Part shown: positions 1-5,748 of the stretch, piece after piece
Position numbering within the stretch: the first letter of the stretch is position 1
How the letters are laid out: every line of letters begins with the position of its first letter
Notes under the pieces: generated by a model
What the model was told of the DNA's origin: nothing
Databases searched by the model: none
What the model saw: only the letters and a program-made list of their open reading frames with translations
Source of the DNA: Treponema sp.
GTDB lineage: Bacteria > Spirochaetota > Spirochaetia > Treponematales > Breznakiellaceae
DNA: 5,864 bases
Assembly: GCA_031284385.1 (NCBI GenBank)
Contig: JAISZZ010000105.1
Location: 1-5,864, forward strand
Reading direction: 5' to 3'
Made by a program: the position numbers and the translations under genes

Positions 1-15
1 AATTGAAGGGTATAA

Positions 16-186
16 AATAAATCCTTTTCTTTATATATGGGCGCGCATAATGATTATAGCGCGTTCATCGGCGCGGCGCATAGCGTTTTGGATTTTGGGC
101 AGGTAAAGGAGCTTGTATATGGAACTGTCAAATTTATTGTCAACAACGGTATCAAAAATTATTTCACCGCAGAGCGGCCTTTATAG
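16..186 (+). CDS. Possible 3' end of an upstream gene (unrecognised), frame-disrupted
   Basis: An open frame runs from just after a TAA at 13-15 to the TAG at 184-186; the first ATG in it is at 37. From there it would encode 49 residues with a plausible protein-like composition, containing HNDYSAFIGAAHSVLDFG and KFIVNNGIKNYF, and ending in TAERPL. Codon third positions are GC-rich, much as in livH, whereas the radical SAM frame across the same bases is less so. The preceding bases read sensibly in another frame (IEGYKINPFLY from position 2), and the switch would fall near the TATATAT at 33-38, so this may be the C-terminus of an upstream gene with a 1-nt slip. It overlaps the radical SAM start by 68 bp. 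I do not recognise the family. It could be chance. Confidence 0.3.
   Translation, partial: NKSFSLYMGAHNDYSAFIGAAHSVLDFGQVKELVYGTVKFIVNNGIKNYFTAERPL
105..111 (+). promoter_or_regulatory. Ribosome binding site of the radical SAM gene
   Basis: AAAGGAG lies 7 nt before the ATG at 119. This selects ATG 119 over the in-frame TTG at 113, which is only 1 nt from the motif and could not be used with it. Confidence 0.65.
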
Positions 187-1034
187 AAGATTACAGTTTA
201 TTTGGTACCGTGTTTCTGCGGCGGCGCGATTAAGAAAGCTAAAACTGCTTCGAATTGGAGTGAATCTTACAGAGCATTGTAACTTGAACTGCGCGTACTG
301 CGGAGCTTTTTCCCCTTTGGCAAAAGAAGGTTTTTATTCAGTTGATGTATTCAAAAAGGACTGTGAACGGATTTCACGGTTAACAGGCGGAAAAATACGG
401 GAAATTCAACTGGCAGGCGGTGAACCGCTGCTGCATCCCGCCGTTACGGAGTTCTTAGACATTGCCAGAGCGAACTTTGCTGAACTTGGGGGGGGGGGGG
501 GGACGTATATACATTATTACAAACGGACTGCTCCTTTTAAAACAGCCGGACTCATTTTGGCAGTGCTGTAGTAAAAACACCATCGAAATAAGAATAACGC
601 GATACCCGATAAAACTGGATATTGACAAGATTGCGGATAAAGCAAAAAATTACGGCGTAAAATTAACTTTTATGTATGATACGGATAAACTTGGAAAGAA
701 TATGCACCATCTTCCCCTTGATTTGAACGGCGGACAAAACATTAAAAAATCTTTTAACGTATGTTTTTTTGCCAATAGTTGTATCAGTTTGAACGACGGC
801 AAACTTTACACCTGTGGCCTACCGGTATCGATACAACACTTTAACGGTTACTTTGGCAAGGATATACAGGCATCCGAAGAGGATTTTATTGATATTTACA
901 AGGTAAATACCGTTGACGAAATTCTTGACTTTTTGTGCAAACCTATACCGTTTTGCCGGTACTGCGATTGGCAAAATATAGAAACCCGCCTTCCCTGGCG
1001 CATATCAAAAAAAGAAATATCGGAATGGACATAA
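119..1034 (+). CDS. Radical SAM protein, split by a frameshift at a poly-G tract
   Basis: The first part carries the [4Fe-4S]/SAM motif with Cys54, Cys58 and Cys61 (EHCNLNCAYC) and the SAM-binding GGEP at residues 100-103. As present, translation runs past the 15-G tract in the wrong frame and stops at 569-571 after 150 residues. The correct continuation lies in the +1 frame (RIYIITNG onward) to the TAA at 1032-1034. Removing one G gives a 304-residue protein, which fits my recollection of radical SAM proteins in surface-polysaccharide loci. The C-terminal half adds Cys215, Cys221, Cys232 and the Cys279/Cys282 pair (CRYCDW), likely ligands of a second iron-sulfur cluster as in SPASM/twitch-type enzymes. 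Both halves keep conserved-looking motifs, so the gene seems recently or reversibly inactivated. Substrate unknown. The family call is firm; the functional state is not. Confidence 0.8.
488..502 (+). repeat. Homopolymer tract of 15 G inside the radical SAM gene
   Basis: Fifteen consecutive G residues follow a CTT codon. They encode a glycine run just before the strand leading to the ITNG motif, where family members normally have none. Fourteen G (or 11, or 17) would join the two halves of the gene in frame; 15 gives early termination. Poly-G tracts of this length are classic slipped-strand sites in phase-variable genes of Campylobacter, Helicobacter and treponemes. Homopolymer miscounting in sequencing is an equal possibility. 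Confidence 0.9.
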
Positions 1035-1094
1035 GGCACATAGGGGCTTTCCTGTCGCGCCCCCCACGCTCCATACCCGCTTATCTATTGTGTG

Positions 1095-1111
1095 GCGTTT
1101 ACGCTAAACGC
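1095..1111. repeat. Small inverted repeat (7-bp arms, 3-nt loop)
   Basis: GCGTTTA at 1095-1101 and TAAACGC at 1105-1111 are perfect complements around CGC. It lies in the gap between two convergent genes, but no T-run follows on either strand, so it is not a convincing intrinsic terminator. Confidence 0.35.
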
Positions 1112-1176
1112 AAACTCATACTGATTGCATCAACTATGTTGACGAATGTGCACTCGCATAAATCAGTGCTTCCTTA

Positions 1177-1235
1177 CGGAAAATACGGGAAATTGGCGGT
1201 GAACCGTTGCTGCATCCCGCCGTTACGGAGTTCTT
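1177..1235 (+). pseudogene. Fragment duplicated from the radical SAM gene
   Basis: This 59-bp stretch matches 388-456 of the radical SAM gene. The differences are one substitution (CCGTTG for CCGCTG), one missing A in an A-run, and a 9-nt deletion of CAACTGGCA. The retained frame reads EIGGEPLLHPAVTEFL, so the deletion removes three residues (Gln-Leu-Ala) just before GGEP. No CxxxCxxC motif precedes it and similarity stops abruptly at both ends, so it is a relic and not a gene. The right end of the match merges into the 18-bp repeat at 1232-1249. The rest of the gap (1035-1325) shows no recognisable gene. Confidence 0.75.
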
Positions 1236-1249
1236 GAACAAGTCCATTG
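1232..1249 (+). repeat. Direct repeat, 18 bp, left copy
   Basis: TCTTGAACAAGTCCATTG is identical to 2363-2380, 1131 bp away and on the other side of the DUF2238-like gene. An exact 18-mer is not expected by chance in a window this size. The left copy abuts the end of the radical SAM fragment. Confidence 0.7.
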
Positions 1250-1325
1250 GTATAACAATATGTCAATACTGCATAAAAAGTTACATATTTATTTTTGGAA
1301 GTACCAGTTGTATACCCGCGGCATT

Positions 1326-2189
1326 TTAACGCCGACGGCGCAGGATGCCGTGTTTGTAGAGTGTGCGAAGAACAGATATCGAAAAATTTTTAACTGGAAT
1401 GTTGGTGTTATCATTCGCCGGCAGGCGCGCCTGTAGGCGCGCCTGCCGGCGGTTCAGGCGGCGCAGCTCATTTAGGTGGCGTTTGTTTGCGGGATTAATG
1501 AGCTTTATGACGTGTTTATTTTTATTTTTCAACATCACATATCCAATCAGGCATATTGCAAACGCTCCGAGCGCATCCACTATTAAATCTTTCATTGTGT
1601 CATAGAGTGCAGTCTGTCCGGGAAGCTGATTACCATTTTCCAATCTATATTTCTGCATATTAAAACCAAAAATTGCGTCTACAGAAAACTCGTATATTTC
1701 CCACAGTACGCCAAGTGACAATGAAAAGAAAAACGCGAATATAACCATAAAACCTTCGCTCAAATTTATTTTTATTTTTTTGCTGTTATTTAGAATATCT
1801 ATTGCGGAAATACCTATTGCGCCGAGCATAATTCCGCTGCAGGCGTGCAGCATGGTATCCCAATGCGGGACTTTGTAATAAAAATCATGAACATCACCGA
1901 GTATAATCGCAGCATATAAAAATACTACAAAAAATATATAAATAAAATTTTCTATTACTATTTTGCAGCGTTTTTCAAGTAATCCAGGCAAAAACAATAC
2001 AATTATGCCAAATATACACTGCAATAATATTAAACCGTAATCACGTTGATGGCTAAAAAATACGGCGGCAGGAGTTTTGTTAATTGATTTTAAAATTATT
2101 CCTGTAATGGCATAAACTGTTGAAACAATTAAAGAAAAAAATACAATTGTTGTTACTATTGCGCGAATCCGGCTTTTATCTTTTTTCAT
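1326..2189 (-). CDS. Polytopic membrane protein, DUF2238/YjdF-like, with basic C-terminal tail
   Basis: The start ATG (2187-2189) is supported by GGAGG six nt upstream. The 287-residue protein shows about six hydrophobic segments (roughly residues 10-32, 52-72, 79-98, 112-132, 146-164 and 202-220). Polar motifs within or near the membrane are HWDTMLH (109-115) with SG following, WEIYEF (163-168) with Asp171, and YDTMKDLIVDALGA (196-209). This histidine/aspartate/tryptophan-glutamate pattern resembles the DUF2238 (YjdF) family of inner-membrane proteins of unknown function; the assignment is from memory of the motif. After about residue 221 the protein continues as a strongly basic tail of about 67 residues, part of it encoded by a GC-rich palindrome, which does not look like family sequence. 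The gene is markedly AT-rich compared with the operon to its right and has repeats on both sides, suggesting separate acquisition. Confidence 0.7.
   Translation of the reverse strand: MKKDKSRIRAIVTTIVFFSLIVSTVYAITGIILKSINKTPAAVFFSHQRDYGLILLQCIFGIIVLFLPGLLEKRCKIVIENFIYIFFVVFLYAAIILGDVHDFYYKVPHWDTMLHACSGIMLGAIGISAIDILNNSKKIKINLSEGFMVIFAFFFSLSLGVLWEIYEFSVDAIFGFNMQKYRLENGNQLPGQTALYDTMKDLIVDALGAFAICLIGYVMLKNKNKHVIKLINPANKRHLNELRRLNRRQARLQARLPANDNTNIPVKNFSISVLRTLYKHGILRRRR
1416..1451. repeat. Perfect GC-rich palindrome (16-bp arms, 4-nt loop) inside the coding region
   Basis: The arms at 1416-1431 and 1436-1451 are exact reverse complements around TGTA, and each contains GGCGCGCC. Its 36 bp equal exactly 12 codons of the minus-strand gene (residues 247-258, RRQARLQARLPA), with no stop. 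It is very GC-rich inside an AT-rich gene, so it looks like an inserted palindromic repeat element. A hairpin here would also form in the mRNA about 90 nt before the stop codon. Confidence 0.9.
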
Positions 2190-2213
2190 GCGCCGCCTCC
2201 ATCAGAAATCCGG

Positions 2214-2237
2214 CTGTACAAACCGCCCTCTGTACAG
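2214..2237. repeat. Two CTGTACA repeats upstream of the DUF2238-like gene
   Basis: CTGTACA occurs at 2214-2220 and 2230-2236 (the second extended to the palindrome CTGTACAG), 16 bp apart, just upstream of the minus-strand start at 2189. A related TGTACAG lies at 2324-2330. They could be operator half-sites in the 5' leader. The evidence is only their repetition and position. Confidence 0.25.
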
Positions 2238-2305
2238 TTACATATTTGAATATACACTAGAGTTGTTCAAAACTGAAGTTTTTGAACGCCATCCAGTAAA
2301 AACAG

Positions 2306-2324
2306 CAAAATGCGCCGCATTTTG
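2306..2324. repeat. Perfect palindrome, 9-bp arms
   Basis: CAAAATGCG (2306-2314) and CGCATTTTG (2316-2324) are exact complements around a single C. The structure sits near the middle of the candidate element 2255-2380 and would form a cruciform or hairpin. It has no T-tract following on either strand. Confidence 0.7.
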
Positions 2325-2362
2325 TACAGCATTTGCTGCGATTTTGGAGAGAACCATAAGAC

Positions 2363-2380
2363 TCTTGAACAAGTCCATTG
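2363..2380 (+). repeat. Direct repeat, 18 bp, right copy
   Basis: Identical to 1232-1249 in the same orientation. It also forms the right end of the candidate inverted-repeat element that starts at 2255. Confidence 0.7.
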
Positions 2381-2511
2381 TATTTTGGGCACTTACAAAT
2401 TCAAGTAATTGGGTATGATGGGGGCTCAGGCGGCGGGAGGGTTTGCCGGACAAGCCCAAATTTCCGGCGATTCCCTTGGAAGCCGCTTTGAGTAAACGGC
2501 AATACGCTATC

Positions 2512-2540
2512 TTAACAATTTTTCATTTTTTTTCTATCAT
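2512..2540 (+). promoter_or_regulatory. Sigma70-type promoter of the DUF1538 operon
   Basis: TTAACA (2512-2517) and TATCAT (2535-2540) are separated by 17 bp, with a T-rich spacer. Transcription would be expected to start about 7 nt after the -10, around 2547-2549, which is at or next to the ATG (2549). No Shine-Dalgarno sequence precedes that ATG, consistent with a leaderless mRNA. Inferred from sequence alone. Confidence 0.5.
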
Positions 2541-2548
2541 TATAGTCA

Positions 2549-4078
2549 ATGAATAAAATACTTTACGACAAAATAACCGAAGCCTTTTCATCGGTGCTGC
2601 CCATAACGATCATAGTGCTGGTCGTGAGCGTGGTGCTTGTGCCTATGCCGTCAGGCACAATACTGATGTTTTTGATGGGCGCGGCCATGCTCGTTATAGG
2701 CATGGGCTTTTTTACCATGGGCGCGGATATGGCGATGATGCCTATGGGTGAAGGTATTGGTATCCAGCTTACAAAAACGCCTAATCTTGTCATCATTATC
2801 ATGATAAGTTTTTTGATGGGACTCGTAATCACGATTGCTGAACCTGATTTACAAGTATTGGCGCAACAAGTGCCGTCGATTAGACCGTCTATTTTACTGA
2901 TATTAACGGTCGGTATAGGGGTCGGTATATTTCTTGTTCTGTCTGTGCTGCGCATCCTGTTCAAAATACAGTTGGCGGTGCTTCTCTTAATCTCATATAT
3001 CCTAACTTTCGCTCTGGCTTACTTCACTACCGGCAGCTTTATACCTGTAGCCTTCGACTCAGGCGGCGTAACAACAGGGCCGATAACAGTGCCTTTCATT
3101 CTGGCTATGGGTGTCGGCGTGGTTTCGATTCGCGGCGACAAGGGTTCGCAGGATGATAGTTTCGGGCTTGTTTCGCTCTGTAGTGTAGGCCCCATCATGG
3201 CGGTAATGTTGCTTGGCATCATATTCAAACCGTCCGGCGCAAGTGTCGAAGCGCATACGATGCCGGATGTTTCCACATCCCGTGATGTCGTGCAAAACTT
3301 TATGCGGGACCTGCCGCATTATGCAAAAGATGTATTTAATGCCCTTGCCGCGCTGGTGTTTTTCTTTGCAGTTTTTCAATTTATTTCAAAACGTTTCAAA
3401 AAACATCAGCTTAAACGTATTTTAATGGGTTTTTTCTACACTTTTATAGGTCTTATGGTTTTTTTGACGGGTGTAAGCGTTGGGTTTATCCCTGTCGGAC
3501 TGCTTTTAGGGTCGGAAATTGCGTCATCTCCGCTCCGCTGGATATTGGTTCCGCTGGGCATGTTGGTTGGTTACTTCATTGTTATGGCGGAGCCTGCCGT
3601 TCACGTATTGAATAAACAGGTTGAAGATATTTCATCGGGCGCTATTCCCCAAAAAACGATGGCGCGTTCCCTCGCTGTGGGTATGGCCGCCGCGCTTGCT
3701 ATAACAATGGTACGTATACTGTTGGGAATACCGTTGCTTTGGATACTGATACCGGGTTATGTAATAGCGCTCACGCTCACTTTTTTTGTGCCGCGTATCT
3801 TTGTCGGAATAGCGTTTGACTCAGGCGGTGTCTGCTCCGGCCCGCTAACCTCAACTTTTCTGTTACCGCTCGCGATGGGCGTATGCGAAGGAGTGGGCGG
3901 AAACATAATGACGGATGCTTTCGGCGTTGTGTCGCTTGTTGCACTTGCTCCGCTGATTATGATTCAGATGATGGGACTCATATACAATATCAGACTCAAA
4001 AAGATCGCTGCTGGAGCGGGGATTACAGGCGCGGAAGAAGCGGGCAAAATCATCATTTATCCGGAGGTGGACTACTGA
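2549..4078 (+). CDS. DUF1538 family membrane protein (two-repeat putative transporter)
   Basis: A 509-residue, very hydrophobic protein made of two homologous halves. Half one has AEPDLQVLAQQV (97-108), FDSGGVTTGP (169-178) and DSFGLVSLCSVGP (203-215). Half two has AEPAVHVLNKQV (347-358), FDSGGVCSGP (423-432) and DAFGVVSLVALAP (456-468). The repeated AEP-helix and FDSGG re-entrant-looking motifs are the hallmark of DUF1538 and suggest an inverted- or tandem-repeat transporter fold. The substrate is unknown. A hydrophilic linker (about 228-260) separates the halves. The N-terminus (residues 1-20, ending SSVLPIT) agrees with the family, supporting the ATG at 2549 despite no Shine-Dalgarno sequence. 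The next gene encodes a PII-like protein and overlaps this stop; DUF1538 genes are commonly paired with PII-type regulators, which points to nitrogen- or energy-responsive control of transport. First gene of the operon. Confidence 0.85.
   Translation: MNKILYDKITEAFSSVLPITIIVLVVSVVLVPMPSGTILMFLMGAAMLVIGMGFFTMGADMAMMPMGEGIGIQLTKTPNLVIIIMISFLMGLVITIAEPDLQVLAQQVPSIRPSILLILTVGIGVGIFLVLSVLRILFKIQLAVLLLISYILTFALAYFTTGSFIPVAFDSGGVTTGPITVPFILAMGVGVVSIRGDKGSQDDSFGLVSLCSVGPIMAVMLLGIIFKPSGASVEAHTMPDVSTSRDVVQNFMRDLPHYAKDVFNALAALVFFFAVFQFISKRFKKHQLKRILMGFFYTFIGLMVFLTGVSVGFIPVGLLLGSEIASSPLRWILVPLGMLVGYFIVMAEPAVHVLNKQVEDISSGAIPQKTMARSLAVGMAAALAITMVRILLGIPLLWILIPGYVIALTLTFFVPRIFVGIAFDSGGVCSGPLTSTFLLPLAMGVCEGVGGNIMTDAFGVVSLVALAPLIMIQMMGLIYNIRLKKIAAGAGITGAEEAGKIIIYPEVDY
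4063..4067 (+). promoter_or_regulatory. Ribosome binding site of the PII-like gene
   Basis: GGAGG lies 10 nt before the ATG at 4078, inside the end of the DUF1538 gene. It supports the start that overlaps the preceding TGA by one base (TGATG), a typical translational-coupling arrangement. Confidence 0.75.
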
Positions 4079-4794
4079 TGAGTGGCGAAAAAGATTTTCC
4101 AGTTCTAAAACTGGCGATATTTATAGTTGATTGGAGTAAAATAAAGATAATCAGCACGATATTTAATCAGAGTAATGTGCGTTATCAATTTGTATGCAAG
4201 GGACGCGGTACGGCCAATTCTGAGATTCTTGATATTTTGGGTATTGGTTCTGCCGATAAAGCCGTCATACTTTGCCTTGAGCAAGATATGATGATACCTA
4301 TGCTGATGAACGAAGTGGGCCGCAAACTTGGACTTAACCATCCCGGTACAGGGATAGGTTTTTCCATCCCGCTTTCGGCAATAAATAATCCCGTGATAAG
4401 TTCGTTGATTGATGCAATGGCAGCCGATAAAAAGGCCGCTTCCACTCAGGCGAGCGATGACGGAAAGGATGGTAAAATAGTGGAAAGAAAATATGATCTC
4501 ATTATGGCTATTTTGAATCAAGGGTACAGTGATGAATTTATGACTGTAGCCCGTGAAGCGGGCGCGGGTGGTGGTACTGTTATCAATGCGCGCGGACTCA
4601 TAAAAACAGGCCCGGCGAAACTTTTCGGTATTTCGATACAGAACGAAAAAGAGATAATCATCATCCTATCAACGCGGGAAAAGAAGACTGTCATCATGGA
4701 AGCGGTAAGCAAATCGCACGGGTTAGGCTCAAAAGCCGAAGGGATTGTGTTCTCCGTTCCCGCGGGCAACATTACAGGCATAGATTTACGGTAG
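4078..4794 (+). CDS. Tandem PII-like regulatory protein (two PII domains)
   Basis: The 238-residue protein is about twice the length of GlnB/GlnK and contains two PII-like units. Unit one spans about residues 8-105: a shortened T-loop-like segment GRGTANSEILDILG (42-55) and the end strand TGIGFSIPLSAI (91-102). Unit two spans about 137-238: KYDLIMAILNQGYSDEFMTVAREAG as the first strand and helix, GAGGGTVINARG (162-173) in the T-loop position, and AEGIVFSVPAGNITGI (220-235) as the closing strand. A polar Ala/Lys/Asp linker (115-135) joins them. The T-loops are short and lack the uridylylated Tyr51 of classical PII, so control by GlnD is unlikely; direct nucleotide or small-molecule binding is inferred. 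The gene is coupled to the DUF1538 gene (1-nt overlap), so its probable partner is that membrane protein. The LivH permease gene follows after 6 nt. Confidence 0.8.
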   Translation: MSGEKDFPVLKLAIFIVDWSKIKIISTIFNQSNVRYQFVCKGRGTANSEILDILGIGSADKAVILCLEQDMMIPMLMNEVGRKLGLNHPGTGIGFSIPLSAINNPVISSLIDAMAADKKAASTQASDDGKDGKIVERKYDLIMAILNQGYSDEFMTVAREAGAGGGTVINARGLIKTGPAKLFGISIQNEKEIIIILSTREKKTVIMEAVSKSHGLGSKAEGIVFSVPAGNITGIDLR

Positions 4795-4800
4795 TCAGAT

Positions 4801-5709
4801 ATGGCTACAGGGAATTCGCTTTCAATCTTTTTACAACAGCTTATAAACGGTCTTTCGTTAGGTAGTATCTACGCACTTATCGCGCTTGGTTACACGATGG
4901 TTTACGGCATCGTACTTTTGATCAACTTCGCGCATGGTGATATTCTTATGGCGGGCGCTTACGCCGGATACTTCGCGCTGACAAGATTTGGCGTATCGCC
5001 TCTGTCTATAATTTTCGCTTTTTTATTCGCAATGGTGGTTTGCGCCGTGCTCGGAATTGTGATAGAACGTTTTGCTTATAGACCGCTGCGTTACGCGCCC
5101 CGCCTCAATTCATTAATCACGGCGATAGCCGTCTCTCTGATAATGCAAAACGGCGCCCGCGTGATACCGTTTATAGGCCCTAACCCCCGCCAATTTCCGC
5201 GTCCCGCTACATACAATATTGATTTGGGACTTATTTCAATATCTAACATTCAGATAATAGTGATTGTTGTATCTGCCGCGCTGATGGTAGCCCTTAACTA
5301 CATAATTACATACACAAAACGCGGCAAGGCCATGCGCGCCGTTTCGTTTGATATTCAAGCGGCAAGTCTGATGGGAATATCTGTTGACCGCACGATTTCT
5401 TTTACATTTGCCATAGGATCTGTGCTCGCGGCAGCGGGCGGCATACTGTTCGCGTTTGCTTACCCGCAAATCTCGCCCATGATGGGTGTTATGCCCGGCC
5501 TCAAAGCCTTTGTCGCGGCGGTACTCGGCGGCATAGGCTCTGTTCCCGGCGCAATGTTGGGCGGCATAACGCTTGGTATCGCGGAAACTTTGACTAAGGG
5601 CTTTATCTCGTCTCAGTACGCGGATGCCGTATCATTTTCGCTGTTGATAATTATCCTGTTAGTAAAACCCACCGGAATACTTGGCGCAAAGGCGCGCATA
5701 AAAGTTTAA
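4801..5709 (+). CDS. livH: Branched-chain amino acid ABC transporter permease, LivH type
   Basis: The 302-residue protein has the typical LivH length and start: FLQQLINGLSLGSIYALIAL (10-29) leading to GYTMVYGI. NFAHGDILM (42-50) is a family signature. IERFAYRPLR (88-97) and the cytoplasmic loop RGKAMRAVSFDIQAASLMGI (174-193), the EAA-like site that docks onto the ATPase, are intact. The LGGIGSVPGAMLGG segment (242-255) and the C-terminal KPTGILG (289-295) are also standard. It forms half of the membrane channel with LivM, powered by LivG/LivF and fed by a periplasmic binding protein; none of these partners is in the window. The ATG at 4801 has only a weak Shine-Dalgarno sequence and lies 6 nt after the PII stop, so translation is probably coupled. 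Related permeases import other amino acids, amides or urea, so the substrate is not settled. Confidence 0.92.
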   Translation: MATGNSLSIFLQQLINGLSLGSIYALIALGYTMVYGIVLLINFAHGDILMAGAYAGYFALTRFGVSPLSIIFAFLFAMVVCAVLGIVIERFAYRPLRYAPRLNSLITAIAVSLIMQNGARVIPFIGPNPRQFPRPATYNIDLGLISISNIQIIVIVVSAALMVALNYIITYTKRGKAMRAVSFDIQAASLMGISVDRTISFTFAIGSVLAAAGGILFAFAYPQISPMMGVMPGLKAFVAAVLGGIGSVPGAMLGGITLGIAETLTKGFISSQYADAVSFSLLIIILLVKPTGILGAKARIKV

Positions 5710-5718
5710 TCCGTCGCT

Positions 5719-5748
5719 ATGAGTCTAAACGCAGTATGCCGAACCTAA
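5719..5748 (+). pseudogene. Possible start of a disrupted downstream gene (livM position)
   Basis: An ATG 10 nt after the livH stop begins the frame MSLNAVCRT followed directly by TAA at 5746-5748, the bases that would be the target of the IS insertion. livM normally occupies this position in liv operons. No Shine-Dalgarno sequence is visible and nine residues cannot identify a family, so this rests on position only. Confidence 0.15.

Larger units (their letters stand above)
2255..2380. mobile_element. Candidate MITE or IS remnant with imperfect terminal inverted repeats
   Basis: The left end (2255-2275) and the reverse complement of the right end (2360-2380) agree at 15 of 21 positions, including an unbroken TTGTTCAA core. 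Inside are an inverted repeat (2265-2274 with 2277-2287, one bulge) and a perfect 9-bp-arm palindrome (2306-2314 with 2316-2324). There is no transposase, and no target duplication is obvious. The right end is the 18-mer also found at 1232-1249, as expected if this end sequence is dispersed. This accounts for about a third of the 359-bp gap 2190-2548; the stretch 2381-2500 shows nothing I can assign. Confidence 0.4.

Noticed and set aside
1043..1063. GGGGC...GCCCC stem as a terminator of the radical SAM gene
   Set aside because: Only five pairs with an 11-nt loop and a C-run, not a T-run, after it.
935..1237. 100-residue open frame over the end of the radical SAM gene and the gap after it
   Set aside because: Its first third lies inside the radical SAM coding sequence in another frame, it reads the duplicated fragment out of the homologous frame, and it has no ribosome binding site.
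2188..2418. Plus-strand open frame next to the DUF2238-like start
   Set aside because: It begins within the start codon region of the opposite gene, spans the inverted-repeat element and has no recognisable protein features.
2563..2964. Long minus-strand open frame inside the DUF1538 gene
   Set aside because: It is the shadow of a hydrophobic, codon-biased gene; composition is low-complexity Ile/Met/Thr/Pro and no start signal is present.
3883..4077. In-frame upstream extension of the PII-like gene (start at 3883)
   Set aside because: It would overlap the DUF1538 gene by almost 200 bp and encode a Cys/Arg/Asp-rich peptide unlike any PII start; the ATG at 4078 has a GGAGG and a coupled stop-start.
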